Positions 7,424 through 14,175 of a stretch of 21,638 nt of DNA are shown in pieces. This DNA comes from a virus. The position numbers and the translations under genes were made by a program. The first letter of the stretch is position 1; every line of letters begins with the position of its first letter. The DNA lies in the IMG/VR virus record IMGVR_UViG_3300044614_000667, positions 1 through 21,638 of that record. One strand, 5' to 3'. The notes beneath the pieces are model-generated. The model did no database searches. It was given only the letters and a program-made list of their open reading frames with translations, and had not been told where the DNA came from.

Positions 7424-8045
7424 CTTGAGCGTATAATTCTTCAACAGTTCCGTTATTGTCAAGCTCGTAATTGAACGTTTGTCCTATCCATGCCCATTCG
7501 CTGTGATGTATGTTAGGGTACTGTTGAGGCATCAATTGCCCGGCATCTTCTAGCAGCCATTGCCGATCTTCATGTGTGGTATTTTCTGTTAACGCACAAT
7601 CGTACCACTCGGGCAACGGTCCGCGTTTAACCCATACACAAATACCACCAGCTTTACGTATAGCTGCTAATTCGTTAGGAAATCTAACGTCGCTAATTAC
7701 AATATCTTCCGTAGTTTTGCGTAGTCTGTTTTCCAAACTGGCAATCCAGATGTCGTTATGGAAGCCTCGGCGACAAACTTCAGTGCCCCAAAGTTGTAGC
7801 ATATATCTAGGAGTAAGTCGGGGCATATCAAGTCGTTTAGACCACCACGGATCCACTTGTTCGCGCCATTCGCGGGCTTCAGGTGTTAGGCCTTCGAGTA
7901 GTTCTCGATCCCATCCAAATACTTGAGCTACTGCGTCTTTTAATGTGCCAGCAAAGCTGTCTCTAACAAACCCATGTTTGGCTACCAAATAGTTAGCTGC
8001 TGTGTCTTTGCCTGACCCAATGAATCCTGTAATTCCTATGATCAT
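7380..8045 (-). CDS. 1: Deoxynucleoside monophosphate kinase (T4 gp1-like)
   Basis: A 221-aa P-loop kinase. The Walker A is GFIGSGKD (residues 7-14). A lid/substrate region follows (YMLQLWGTEVCRRGF), then DIVISDVRFPNELAAIRKAG with the DxRxxNE pattern typical of phage dNMP kinases. A C-terminal NNGTVEELYAQV helix ends the protein. T4 gp1 phosphorylates dTMP, dGMP and hydroxymethyl-dCMP to diphosphates for phage DNA synthesis; the exact substrates here cannot be read. The length is close to T4 gp1 (241 aa). The start is preceded by GGGG 8 nt upstream, lying in the 3' arm of a terminator-like hairpin. The 3' end overlaps the convergent HNH-like gene by 44 bp. Confidence 0.87.
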   Translation of the reverse strand: MIIGITGFIGSGKDTAANYLVAKHGFVRDSFAGTLKDAVAQVFGWDRELLEGLTPEAREWREQVDPWWSKRLDMPRLTPRYMLQLWGTEVCRRGFHNDIWIASLENRLRKTTEDIVISDVRFPNELAAIRKAGGICVWVKRGPLPEWYDCALTENTTHEDRQWLLEDAGQLMPQQYPNIHHSEWAWIGQTFNYELDNNGTVEELYAQVNNLLLTDFRARSF

Positions 8046-8071
8046 AAAAAATGCCCCTTTAGGAGCATTTT
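8046..8071 (-). terminator. Terminator-like hairpin overlapping the dNMP kinase ribosome binding site
   Basis: The minus-strand RNA can form a 10-pair stem (arms 8062-8071 and 8048-8057, one G-U pair, loop UAAA) followed directly by a U run and the kinase ATG at 8045. The pair formed by 8055 and 8064 is G-U only in the minus transcript, so the structure is directional. The GGGG that should act as the Shine-Dalgarno is in the 3' arm. It may reduce both read-through and kinase translation. Confidence 0.65.
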
Positions 8072-8091
8072 AGTTTATTTGCTAACAAAAG

Positions 8092-8466
8092 TCAAACACC
8101 GTATTTGTTCTTTTTCTTAACAGAAACTGGGCTTACCCGATTGATTGTATCGCATTCTTGACTGCGTAAGTCGCCGTGATTTATATCTTCTACATTTGCA
8201 TCAACTGCTTTGTATGCTAGATTTAACATGTCCTGTTCAAGTTGAGTGTACGGTGCTGCCAGTTTCCATTTGCCCACCCATGACTCATCGTCAACATCGG
8301 GTATGGTTTTGCCATCTGTGCTGGCTACTGCTAGTCCTAAACGATAAAGAGTATAATCGCCATTCCATTTTTTAGCGTCGGAGAATTTATTCATACCGCG
8401 CTGAGCAAGTCGCTGCCTGTCTTTTAATTCTCCGGCTTGTTCTAGTACTATCTCTTTAATCTTCAT
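8092..8466 (-). CDS. Unknown 124-aa protein, possible head-targeted protein
   Basis: No named function. The protein begins MKIKEIVLEQAGELKD, a short amphipathic start ending in Glu that recalls capsid-targeting propeptides cut by the T4 gp21-type protease (inference). The body has FSDAKKWNGDYTLYRLGLAVA, a SWVGKW segment and an acidic helix (QLEQDMLNLAYKAVDA). It ends SPVSVKKKNKYGV. From memory, small proteins with this body and the KxNxYGV end are common, unnamed companions of head genes in aquatic T4-like phages. Its ATG overlaps the gp13 stop by one base (TAATG), so it is translationally coupled to a head-completion gene. A terminator-like hairpin follows it. Confidence 0.8.
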   Translation of the reverse strand: MKIKEIVLEQAGELKDRQRLAQRGMNKFSDAKKWNGDYTLYRLGLAVASTDGKTIPDVDDESWVGKWKLAAPYTQLEQDMLNLAYKAVDANVEDINHGDLRSQECDTINRVSPVSVKKKNKYGV

Positions 8467-9386
8467 TATCCAATTACCCAGGTTAGCGGCATACTACCAT
8501 CTACATAATCTTTTAATTGTTGCTCTAGCTCTTGCATTTCTGTCACTGCTTCTGATTTCAAGCTGGCGCCATTTAACTGTGTACCGCCTTGTGGTCCTGC
8601 TATACTGGCAAATTTTTCTCTAGCTTCACCTAGTATACGTTTGGCAAAACTGTAAGAATATTCTTGTATCCAGGTAAATGCTTGATAATCGTTTAGTAGC
8701 ATACTGTCTGGCTTGTAATTATAAATGTGCAGCAATACATCTTCCATCTGCTCTTCTTGTTGATTCGCTCCTGCATACGGAATTTTACGAATTAGTGTAA
8801 GCTTTTTTGTAGTTTTATTAAAATAAAAATTCAAATGACCACCAAACATACGCATGGACATCTTTTGATAATCAACAAATAGTTCGTAGCTCAATAGTCC
8901 GCCAACTCGACCAGCTACCAACATGTATGTGTTCAAATAGCCCGAGCTAAACGGTTCAAATTGACTTGCTGTTGTACCAGTTACACTGCCAATGCCTCGG
9001 CGATGTGCTGCCCTAACTTCCATCACTTCGTTGGGTAGTATGTATTCTTGAGTTTCAGGTTTGAGCTTTAAGAAAGCATAGCTTTCTTCTTGACTGTTTG
9101 CTGCACGTTGGCGGTACTTGCCCAACGCTGATTTTATCGCTAGCTCGTAGTGTTCTTTGTCTAGCTCAACATCCACAATGCCGTCAGCTAAACGCAAACG
9201 GATATAATCAGTGATTTCTTTACGCTTGTTGTTTACGGTCTCTAGTTCAGGAGCTGAAATTGTGCCTAGATCTTCATTGGGATCGTAAGCAATATGCCCG
9301 GTGCCTGTTCCGGCGCCCGGGTTGTAAAGACTGTCTGTGATCATTACGCCATTAGCGTAAAAATTAGTTGTATCTGCTGTAGCCAT
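8466..9386 (-). CDS. 13: Neck / head completion protein gp13
   Basis: A 306-aa protein with the gp13 pattern. A helix near residues 52-66 (KEITDYIRLRLADGIVDVEL) is followed by the conserved HYELAIKSALGKYRQRA, an extended QEYILPNEVMEVRAAHRRG segment, and a C-terminal region with PDSMLLNDYQAFTWIQ. T4 gp13 (309 aa) sits at the head portal vertex with gp14 and lets tails attach. The length is almost the same as T4. The ribosome binding site AGGA (7 nt before the ATG) lies in the 3' arm of a long hairpin, so translation is probably controlled. The next gene starts on its stop codon. Unlike T4, its partners gp14 and gp15 are on the other strand. Confidence 0.82.
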   Translation of the reverse strand: MATADTTNFYANGVMITDSLYNPGAGTGTGHIAYDPNEDLGTISAPELETVNNKRKEITDYIRLRLADGIVDVELDKEHYELAIKSALGKYRQRAANSQEESYAFLKLKPETQEYILPNEVMEVRAAHRRGIGSVTGTTASQFEPFSSGYLNTYMLVAGRVGGLLSYELFVDYQKMSMRMFGGHLNFYFNKTTKKLTLIRKIPYAGANQQEEQMEDVLLHIYNYKPDSMLLNDYQAFTWIQEYSYSFAKRILGEAREKFASIAGPQGGTQLNGASLKSEAVTEMQELEQQLKDYVDGSMPLTWVIG

Positions 9387-9389
9387 TTA

Positions 9390-9420
9390 GGTGTCCTAGT
9401 ATTGTATTTACCAGGACACC
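9390..9420 (-). promoter_or_regulatory. gp13 leader hairpin with internal late-promoter core
   Basis: Arms GGTGTCCT (9390-9397) and AGGACACC (9413-9420) pair perfectly. The stem extends by one G-U pair (minus RNA only) and three more pairs, leaving a 7-nt loop. The 3' arm contains the AGGA ribosome binding site of gp13. The loop side of the minus strand carries GGTAAATA (9405-9412), matching the late-promoter core. RNA started there would begin near 9399, lose the 5' arm and expose the ribosome binding site. Confidence 0.7.
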
Positions 9421-9426
9421 CATTAC

Positions 9427-10614
9427 TTAATTGATTCGAAGTAGAATCATGTCTGCGTTGATTCTGCCGTTGCCTACAGTTTCGGTAGCTTTGATTTCGT
9501 CCAGAAACTTGCGTAGCTGCACTTTACTTGCTCGTGCAAACTCCTTGAGTTTTTCTTCGGGTTTACGCAAAGTCTTGCCCACGCTCTTTGTTTCATCAAA
9601 TCCAGTTAAACTGGTACCTTTGACGCCCAATGGACCGTGTAAACTGTCGGCAATATACTTGTACAGTTTGCGAGTTTTGGTATTGTAAGCCCACAGCTCT
9701 TGTGCACCAACGATATCCACAGGATTGATTGACACCAACTTTAGCGTCTTTTCTTCCTTCATGTACTTGAGCTTGGCTACCAGCTTTTCTTTACTTGGAC
9801 TCTTTTTAACACGAGCCTTTTTAGTAGCTTTCTTGACACCGCGATACTGCTCAAGTGCATCCAAAATACTTTGAATAAAAGCATGATGGCGCTTGAAGTC
9901 GGCCGCTTTGTAGTGTCGATAAGCTTCCACCACCTGTTCGTCAAGTTTACCCAATGCTTCGCCTAGCTCTGTTTTGCGACGCATAAACAAATCTTCAAAC
10001 TTTTTAATCTGGCTTTGTGGTACTGCATTGGACACAAGATAGTCATATGCTTTAGGATCCACGGTTTCGCCTAGGATCACTTCATCGTACAAGCCTTCAA
10101 AGTGTGCAAGATGCTCGCTGGTTTTTTCGTTGAGTCTGTCTTGAATTGTTGGTGCTTTGACTGTCACTACTGGTTCTGCGGCTTTTGCGCCGGTGGCAGT
10201 TTCTGCGGGCTCAGCATCTGCTGAGTTAATTGCATTGTGTATTTGCTGTTTAAAATAGTTTAATTCTTTTTCACGAAACGGCATGCCTTGCCTGTGCGAC
10301 ATAAGCAGGCTGTATGCTGTCATTGGCATGGCGCGGTCAGGGCTGCGAATAAAAGCACTAACATCTGATTTGCTGTATTTTTGTTCTTGCATCCAACTTA
10401 CTGCATGCTTCTTGAGGTCTTTTTGTGCATAAAAGTAATTGTAATAGAAAAAACCTTTACGCAAGAAGTGATCAAACTCTGTTTGTGTCATTTTTAGAGC
10501 ACGTTCTGTGTCCCAAACGGGTTCGCCACCTGTGTACTTTTCGTCTGTAAACAGAGGGTCTCTAGTTTTTTTGGGTGCTTTTTTGGGTGCTTTAACGCTT
10601 TGTGCTGTAGCCAT
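9427..10614 (-). CDS. Unknown Lys-rich 395-aa protein
   Basis: No recognised function. The N-terminus is very basic (SVKAPKKAPKKTRDPLF), then a predicted helical/aromatic region (HFLRKGFFYYNYFYAQKDLK). A low-complexity Ala/Glu/Pro linker near residues 155-180 and a helical middle (LDEQVVEAYRHYKAADFK) follow. Then comes a second basic patch (KKATKKARVKKSPSKEK near 285) and a C-terminal domain containing INPVDIVGAQELWAYNTKTR. Two basic clusters suggest nucleic-acid binding (inference). I chose the ATG at 10614 rather than one 24 codons upstream because AAGGAG lies 8 nt before it and the longer form would overlap the upstream gene. It probably shares a transcript with the 93-aa gene and can read into gp13 through the leader hairpin. 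Confidence 0.82.
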   Translation of the reverse strand: MATAQSVKAPKKAPKKTRDPLFTDEKYTGGEPVWDTERALKMTQTEFDHFLRKGFFYYNYFYAQKDLKKHAVSWMQEQKYSKSDVSAFIRSPDRAMPMTAYSLLMSHRQGMPFREKELNYFKQQIHNAINSADAEPAETATGAKAAEPVVTVKAPTIQDRLNEKTSEHLAHFEGLYDEVILGETVDPKAYDYLVSNAVPQSQIKKFEDLFMRRKTELGEALGKLDEQVVEAYRHYKAADFKRHHAFIQSILDALEQYRGVKKATKKARVKKSPSKEKLVAKLKYMKEEKTLKLVSINPVDIVGAQELWAYNTKTRKLYKYIADSLHGPLGVKGTSLTGFDETKSVGKTLRKPEEKLKEFARASKVQLRKFLDEIKATETVGNGRINADMILLRIN

Positions 10615-10651
10615 ACGGATAGCTCCTTGTACTGTGCAAAATGCTATTATA

Positions 10652-10933
10652 CTATTCTTCGGGTTTTTCGTCAAGCAATGTTGCAAACATGAGCCAAGAT
10701 TGCAATTCTTGCAACTCTTGTTGCACTTTTAGCAACTGCTCGTCATACTTAGTACTACGCCCAAATCTGCGTCTGTCCACGTCCAATTTACTGAGCTCTG
10801 TAATACTTTGTAATACATTTTTATACATTCGTTCAAGTTGGCGCTTGTGCTGCAAATTGTACAATGCCCACAACGAACGCTTGATTTGTGTTTCAATTGC
10901 GTTCCAATCTTGAATTGAATTAAATTCACTCAT
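10652..10933 (-). CDS. Small helical protein, 93 aa, unknown
   Basis: A short protein predicted to be nearly all helix, with coiled-coil character: long runs of Leu, Gln, Arg and Glu such as LQHKRQLERMYKNVLQ and LLKVQQELQELQSWL. No domain is recognised. It is the first gene of a minus-strand unit. A sigma70-type promoter (TTGACA, 17 bp, TACAAT) ends 5 nt before its ATG and there is no Shine-Dalgarno at a usable distance. This predicts a leaderless early message. The 395-aa gene begins 37 nt after it. The early-type promoter suggests a role in host take-over or DNA metabolism rather than in the virion (inference). Confidence 0.68.
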   Translation of the reverse strand: MSEFNSIQDWNAIETQIKRSLWALYNLQHKRQLERMYKNVLQSITELSKLDVDRRRFGRSTKYDEQLLKVQQELQELQSWLMFATLLDEKPEE

Positions 10934-10938
10934 AACGT

Positions 10939-10967
10939 ATTGTACTATATAACCTAATTTATGTCAA
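10939..10967 (-). promoter_or_regulatory. Sigma70-type promoter TTGACA-N17-TACAAT
   Basis: On the minus strand, a perfect -35 TTGACA (10967-10962) is separated by exactly 17 bp from TACAAT (10944-10939), five of six matches to TATAAT. The sequence between it and the coding start is only 5 nt. It is the only host-like early promoter noticed in the window. It lies back to back with the late promoter of gp14. Confidence 0.75.
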
Positions 10968-10978
10968 TTTGGGCTGTC

Positions 10979-10986
10979 GCTAAATA
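10979..10986 (+). promoter_or_regulatory. Late promoter core (GCTAAATA) for gp14-gp15-Nudix
   Basis: The plus strand reads GCTAAATA, carrying the TAAATA core of the T4 late consensus, 20 nt before the GTG start of gp14. AGGA lies between. The same eight bases occur before the large tail fibre gene (21581-21588). Confidence 0.6.
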
Positions 10987-11006
10987 TAAAATAACAGGAT
11001 ACAATT

Positions 11007-12392
11007 GTGCCAAGATTATCACTTTGGAAAGACGGACGTCATAGCAACGACTATAAATTTATGGATCGCAGAATGAGCGAAATGTTCACCCTTGGCGGGA
11101 CGGGCATTTTGGTTCACAAATATCTTGGCACAAATGAACAAAACGTAGTTAAAACAACCAGTATTTCACAAGCCAATGTTGGCCCAACACTGACCTTTAG
11201 TAGTACCGGCGATGTACTATTAGGAGAGTTTGTTGTTGGTAATGGAATAGCTGCTAACACCACTGTTGTTTCAAAAACAGCAAACACTATTACATTGAGT
11301 TCAAATACTATATCTGCATTGAGTAGCGGATCTACAGTTAAGTTTTACGAAAATGCTAGTCAACCTAGTTATATCAATCAAAGCGCACAAAACATTCAAG
11401 ATCTTTTCTTCTTGGAAAACAGAGATAGAAAATACGACACTGATGTTTATGCCATGCGCGGCATTTATCAAACACAAGATGTAACATTTGATCTTAGTCA
11501 GTTTGGAATGTTCTTACAGACTGGAACATTGTTCATTGTGTTTCATATCAACGACATGGTACAGACATTGGGTAGAAAATTAATGTCCGGCGATGTTATT
11601 GAACTAATGCACCTTAAGGATTACTATCCGTTGGATGATAGCCTACCGGTCGCCCTTAAAAGATTTTATGTAATAAGCGACTGTCAAAATGCCTCAGAAG
11701 GCTTCAGCCCAACGTGGTGGCCTCATCTGTGGCGCTGTAAAATCAATCCGCTGACTGACAGTCAAGAATACAAAGATATACTAAATCAAATCAAAGTAGA
11801 CGCCACAGAGGGCGACCCTACATCTGGCAATATTACGCTAGGTTCCGTATCCAGTATCATCAACAAATATCAGACTATCAATGACGCTATCCTTAAGGAA
11901 GCTGAGACCAACGTACCTTACAGTGGATACGATATTGGTCATCTTTATGTAAAATCTAAAACTCCAAACGAACTTCCCGGTGATCCGGCAGGTATAACTA
12001 CCGATAACGGAACCATTACTGGCGATACTGCGGCAATTGGAACGGATGCTGCGGTATTATCGCCTGACGACAATATTCATGGATATCTAACCGGAGTAGG
12101 TGGTCCACCAAACGGTTTACCGATGACTTCAGGCATATCGTTTCCGTTGACTCCGTCCATTGGAGATTACGCTCTACGTACAGATTATCTTCCTAATCGT
12201 TTGTTCAGATGGGACGGTCGTCGCTGGGTCAAGATAGAAGATAATGTAAGAACAACACTAACACTAGGCGCAGACAATAAAACTCAGCGTAGTAGCTTTG
12301 TTAATAATACTGACACTTATATAAACAACTCTGGTAATGTAACAGTCAGACAAAGTCTAAGCCAAGCATTACGACCCAAGGCAGATAACTAA
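11007..12392 (+). CDS. 14: Neck protein gp14-like
   Basis: A 461-aa protein. The N-terminus has LWKDGRHSNDYKFMDRRMSE and GGTGILVHKYLGT. The core motifs are IQDLFFLENRDRKYD, the DLSQFGMFLQTGTLFIVFHI strand pair and GRKLMSGDVIELMHL, followed by ASEGFSPTWWPHLWRCKINP. The FG-(strand)-GDVIEL arrangement fits gp14, which with gp13 forms the neck collar; T4 gp14 is 256 aa. Extra parts are a Thr/Ser-rich insertion near residues 50-112 and a C-terminal extension with a YALRTD...RWDGRRWVKI module near 390-410. The start is GTG with AGGA 7 nt upstream. gp15 follows with a TAATG overlap, as gp14-gp15 order in T4. The call relies partly on this order. Confidence 0.72.
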   Translation: MPRLSLWKDGRHSNDYKFMDRRMSEMFTLGGTGILVHKYLGTNEQNVVKTTSISQANVGPTLTFSSTGDVLLGEFVVGNGIAANTTVVSKTANTITLSSNTISALSSGSTVKFYENASQPSYINQSAQNIQDLFFLENRDRKYDTDVYAMRGIYQTQDVTFDLSQFGMFLQTGTLFIVFHINDMVQTLGRKLMSGDVIELMHLKDYYPLDDSLPVALKRFYVISDCQNASEGFSPTWWPHLWRCKINPLTDSQEYKDILNQIKVDATEGDPTSGNITLGSVSSIINKYQTINDAILKEAETNVPYSGYDIGHLYVKSKTPNELPGDPAGITTDNGTITGDTAAIGTDAAVLSPDDNIHGYLTGVGGPPNGLPMTSGISFPLTPSIGDYALRTDYLPNRLFRWDGRRWVKIEDNVRTTLTLGADNKTQRSSFVNNTDTYINNSGNVTVRQSLSQALRPKADN

Positions 12393-13747
12393 TGAGTCAA
12401 CAATTTTTTTATGATGGTCAATTAAGAAGATTCCTAGTTCAATTCATGCGAATTGTCAGCGGAATTGACGTAGAGTTTGGAAAAAATACCCAAGGTGTTC
12501 GATCATTACAGCGTGTGCCTGTGTATTACGGCGACCAAAGCAGACAGGCAGCAATGATATTAAAAGGCAACAGTGAAAATACATTGAATGCTGTGCCAGC
12601 AATGTCAGTCTACATTGACGGATTGAACTACGATCAAACAAGAATGCAAGAACCAAATTTTGTTAGCAAGATGCATTTACGCGAACGTGAGTTTGACCCT
12701 GATACTGGGATGTATAACTCCAACCAAGGAGATAGTTATACTGTTGAGCGTTTAATGCCGGTTCCTTATAAACTGACTGTCAAGTTAGATATATGGACTA
12801 GCAATACCGAACAAAAAATGCAGATTATCGAACAGTTGGCTATATTGTTTAATCCCAGTTTAGAAATTCAAAGTACCGACAACTACATAGACTGGGCCAG
12901 TTTAACTTATGTACAACTGACAGAAATGATGTGGAGTTCTCGCGCTATACCAACCAGCACCGAAGAGCCTATTGATGTTGCTACGCTAACATTTGAAATG
13001 CCCATCTGGATTAGTGCGCCAGCAAAAGTTAAAAGATTGGGTGTTATACAAAAATTTATTGCCAACATTTATGATGAGCAAGGTGCTTTCAGTGAAGAAA
13101 CTGTGTTAACCAATTTGGTAAGTCGAGTCCGAATTACTCCAATGAATTATGGTATTTTTTATGCGGGCAATCAATTGCGTTTGTTGAAACCACAGGAAGT
13201 GGTAGACGACGAATCTAATATTACCAAAGTTGATCCACCTGATACCTGGCGAGCGTTCATTGATATCTACGGAACATTAATCACTGGTCAAAGTGAAATT
13301 AGAATTGAGTTGCCCACCGGAAACGAATTAATTGGGTCAATAACTTATCATCCTTCTGATCCAAATATATTGTTGTTTACTGCTGTTGAAGATACCATGC
13401 CGGTTAACACGCTAGAGGCCATTAATGCAATAATTAATCCACTCAATGTTGAAGTTGACAGTGGGTTATTGACTCCGGCAACAGGTACACGTTATTTGTT
13501 AACAGACAACATCGGCGATGATAGTAATCAATATTACAGTGCCTGGGGAACAATTGTTGCTCAGGAAAATGATATTATTGAATACACCGGCAGTGTATGG
13601 ACAAAAGTATTTGATAGTGCAAACAGTAATGAAATAGAGTATATAACTAATACCAACACTAATGTACAATACAGATGGACAGGTAGTGAGTGGGTCAAGA
13701 GCGTAGAAGGTGTTTATCGAGGTGGCGAGTGGAGTCTGATCATATAG
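12392..13747 (+). CDS. 15: Tail sheath stabiliser / tail completion protein gp15
   Basis: A 451-aa protein. The first ~230 residues match gp15, the hexameric cap that ends the tail and holds the sheath for joining to the neck. Landmarks are FYDGQLRRFLVQFMRI, RVPVYYGDQSRQAAMIL, VPAMSVYIDGLNYDQTR, LMPVPYKLTVKLDIWTSN and LFNPSLEIQSTDNYIDW. The closing segment is IWISAPAKVKRLGVI. T4 gp15 is 272 aa. The C-terminal ~220 residues are an addition with repeated short segments ending in GSVWTKVF, GSEWVKSV and GEWSLI. It starts on the stop codon of gp14. The Nudix gene begins inside its last 19 bases. Confidence 0.88.
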   Translation: MSQQFFYDGQLRRFLVQFMRIVSGIDVEFGKNTQGVRSLQRVPVYYGDQSRQAAMILKGNSENTLNAVPAMSVYIDGLNYDQTRMQEPNFVSKMHLREREFDPDTGMYNSNQGDSYTVERLMPVPYKLTVKLDIWTSNTEQKMQIIEQLAILFNPSLEIQSTDNYIDWASLTYVQLTEMMWSSRAIPTSTEEPIDVATLTFEMPIWISAPAKVKRLGVIQKFIANIYDEQGAFSEETVLTNLVSRVRITPMNYGIFYAGNQLRLLKPQEVVDDESNITKVDPPDTWRAFIDIYGTLITGQSEIRIELPTGNELIGSITYHPSDPNILLFTAVEDTMPVNTLEAINAIINPLNVEVDSGLLTPATGTRYLLTDNIGDDSNQYYSAWGTIVAQENDIIEYTGSVWTKVFDSANSNEIEYITNTNTNVQYRWTGSEWVKSVEGVYRGGEWSLII

Positions 13748-14175
13748 GTTGTGGCGCATTAATTTACAGTAAATCAACACAAAGATATCTTTTTTTACTT
13801 AGAAATCAAAAGAGGCATGCAGGCTCATGGGGATTGGTTGGTGGTGGTGTTGAATCCAACGAAACACCTTCAGAAGCACTGCACAGAGAGATTCAAGAAG
13901 AAATTGGTTTTATTCAAATTAGTAAGGTAATTCCTCTCGAAAAGTTTACCAGTGATACTAACAACTTTGAGTATCATACCTATCTTATAATCGTCGAAGA
14001 CGAATTTATTCCAAAATTAAACGATGAACATCGGGGATATGCATGGACTGAATTGGACGATCATCCCAAACCTTTGCATCCGGGTGTATGGCGTACTTTT
14101 AATTTTAAATCAATAATTGATAAAATCAAGACTGTGGAAAAGGTTATAGCCCAACCTCAGATGCAAATTGTCTAA
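13729..14175 (+). CDS. Nudix hydrolase
   Basis: A 148-aa protein with a complete Nudix box: Gly39-x5-Glu45-x7-Arg53-Glu54-x2-Glu57-Glu58-x-Gly60, read as GVESNE, then REIQEEIGF. Such enzymes cut nucleoside diphosphates linked to another group (for example ADP-ribose, NADH, dinucleoside polyphosphates or capped RNA). T4 also carries one (NudE); the substrate here cannot be inferred. I chose GTG at 13729 over GTG at 13690 because GAGG lies 6 nt before it and the longer start adds only an Arg-rich stretch inside gp15. It overlaps gp15 by 19 bp and the convergent minus-strand gene by 32 bp. Placement after structural gp14-gp15 implies late expression. Confidence 0.9.
   Translation: MESDHIGCGALIYSKSTQRYLFLLRNQKRHAGSWGLVGGGVESNETPSEALHREIQEEIGFIQISKVIPLEKFTSDTNNFEYHTYLIIVEDEFIPKLNDEHRGYAWTELDDHPKPLHPGVWRTFNFKSIIDKIKTVEKVIAQPQMQIV

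Noticed and set aside
8046-8091. Search for a late promoter before dNMP kinase
   Set aside because: The closest match (CAAATAAA region near 8080) lacks the TAAATA core.
10615-10686. Upstream start for the 395-aa gene
   Set aside because: Would overlap the 93-aa gene; the inner ATG at 10614 has AAGGAG at 8 nt.
13690-13728. Longer Nudix start at GTG 13690
   Set aside because: Adds an Arg-rich stretch fully inside gp15; GTG at 13729 has a correctly spaced GAGG.
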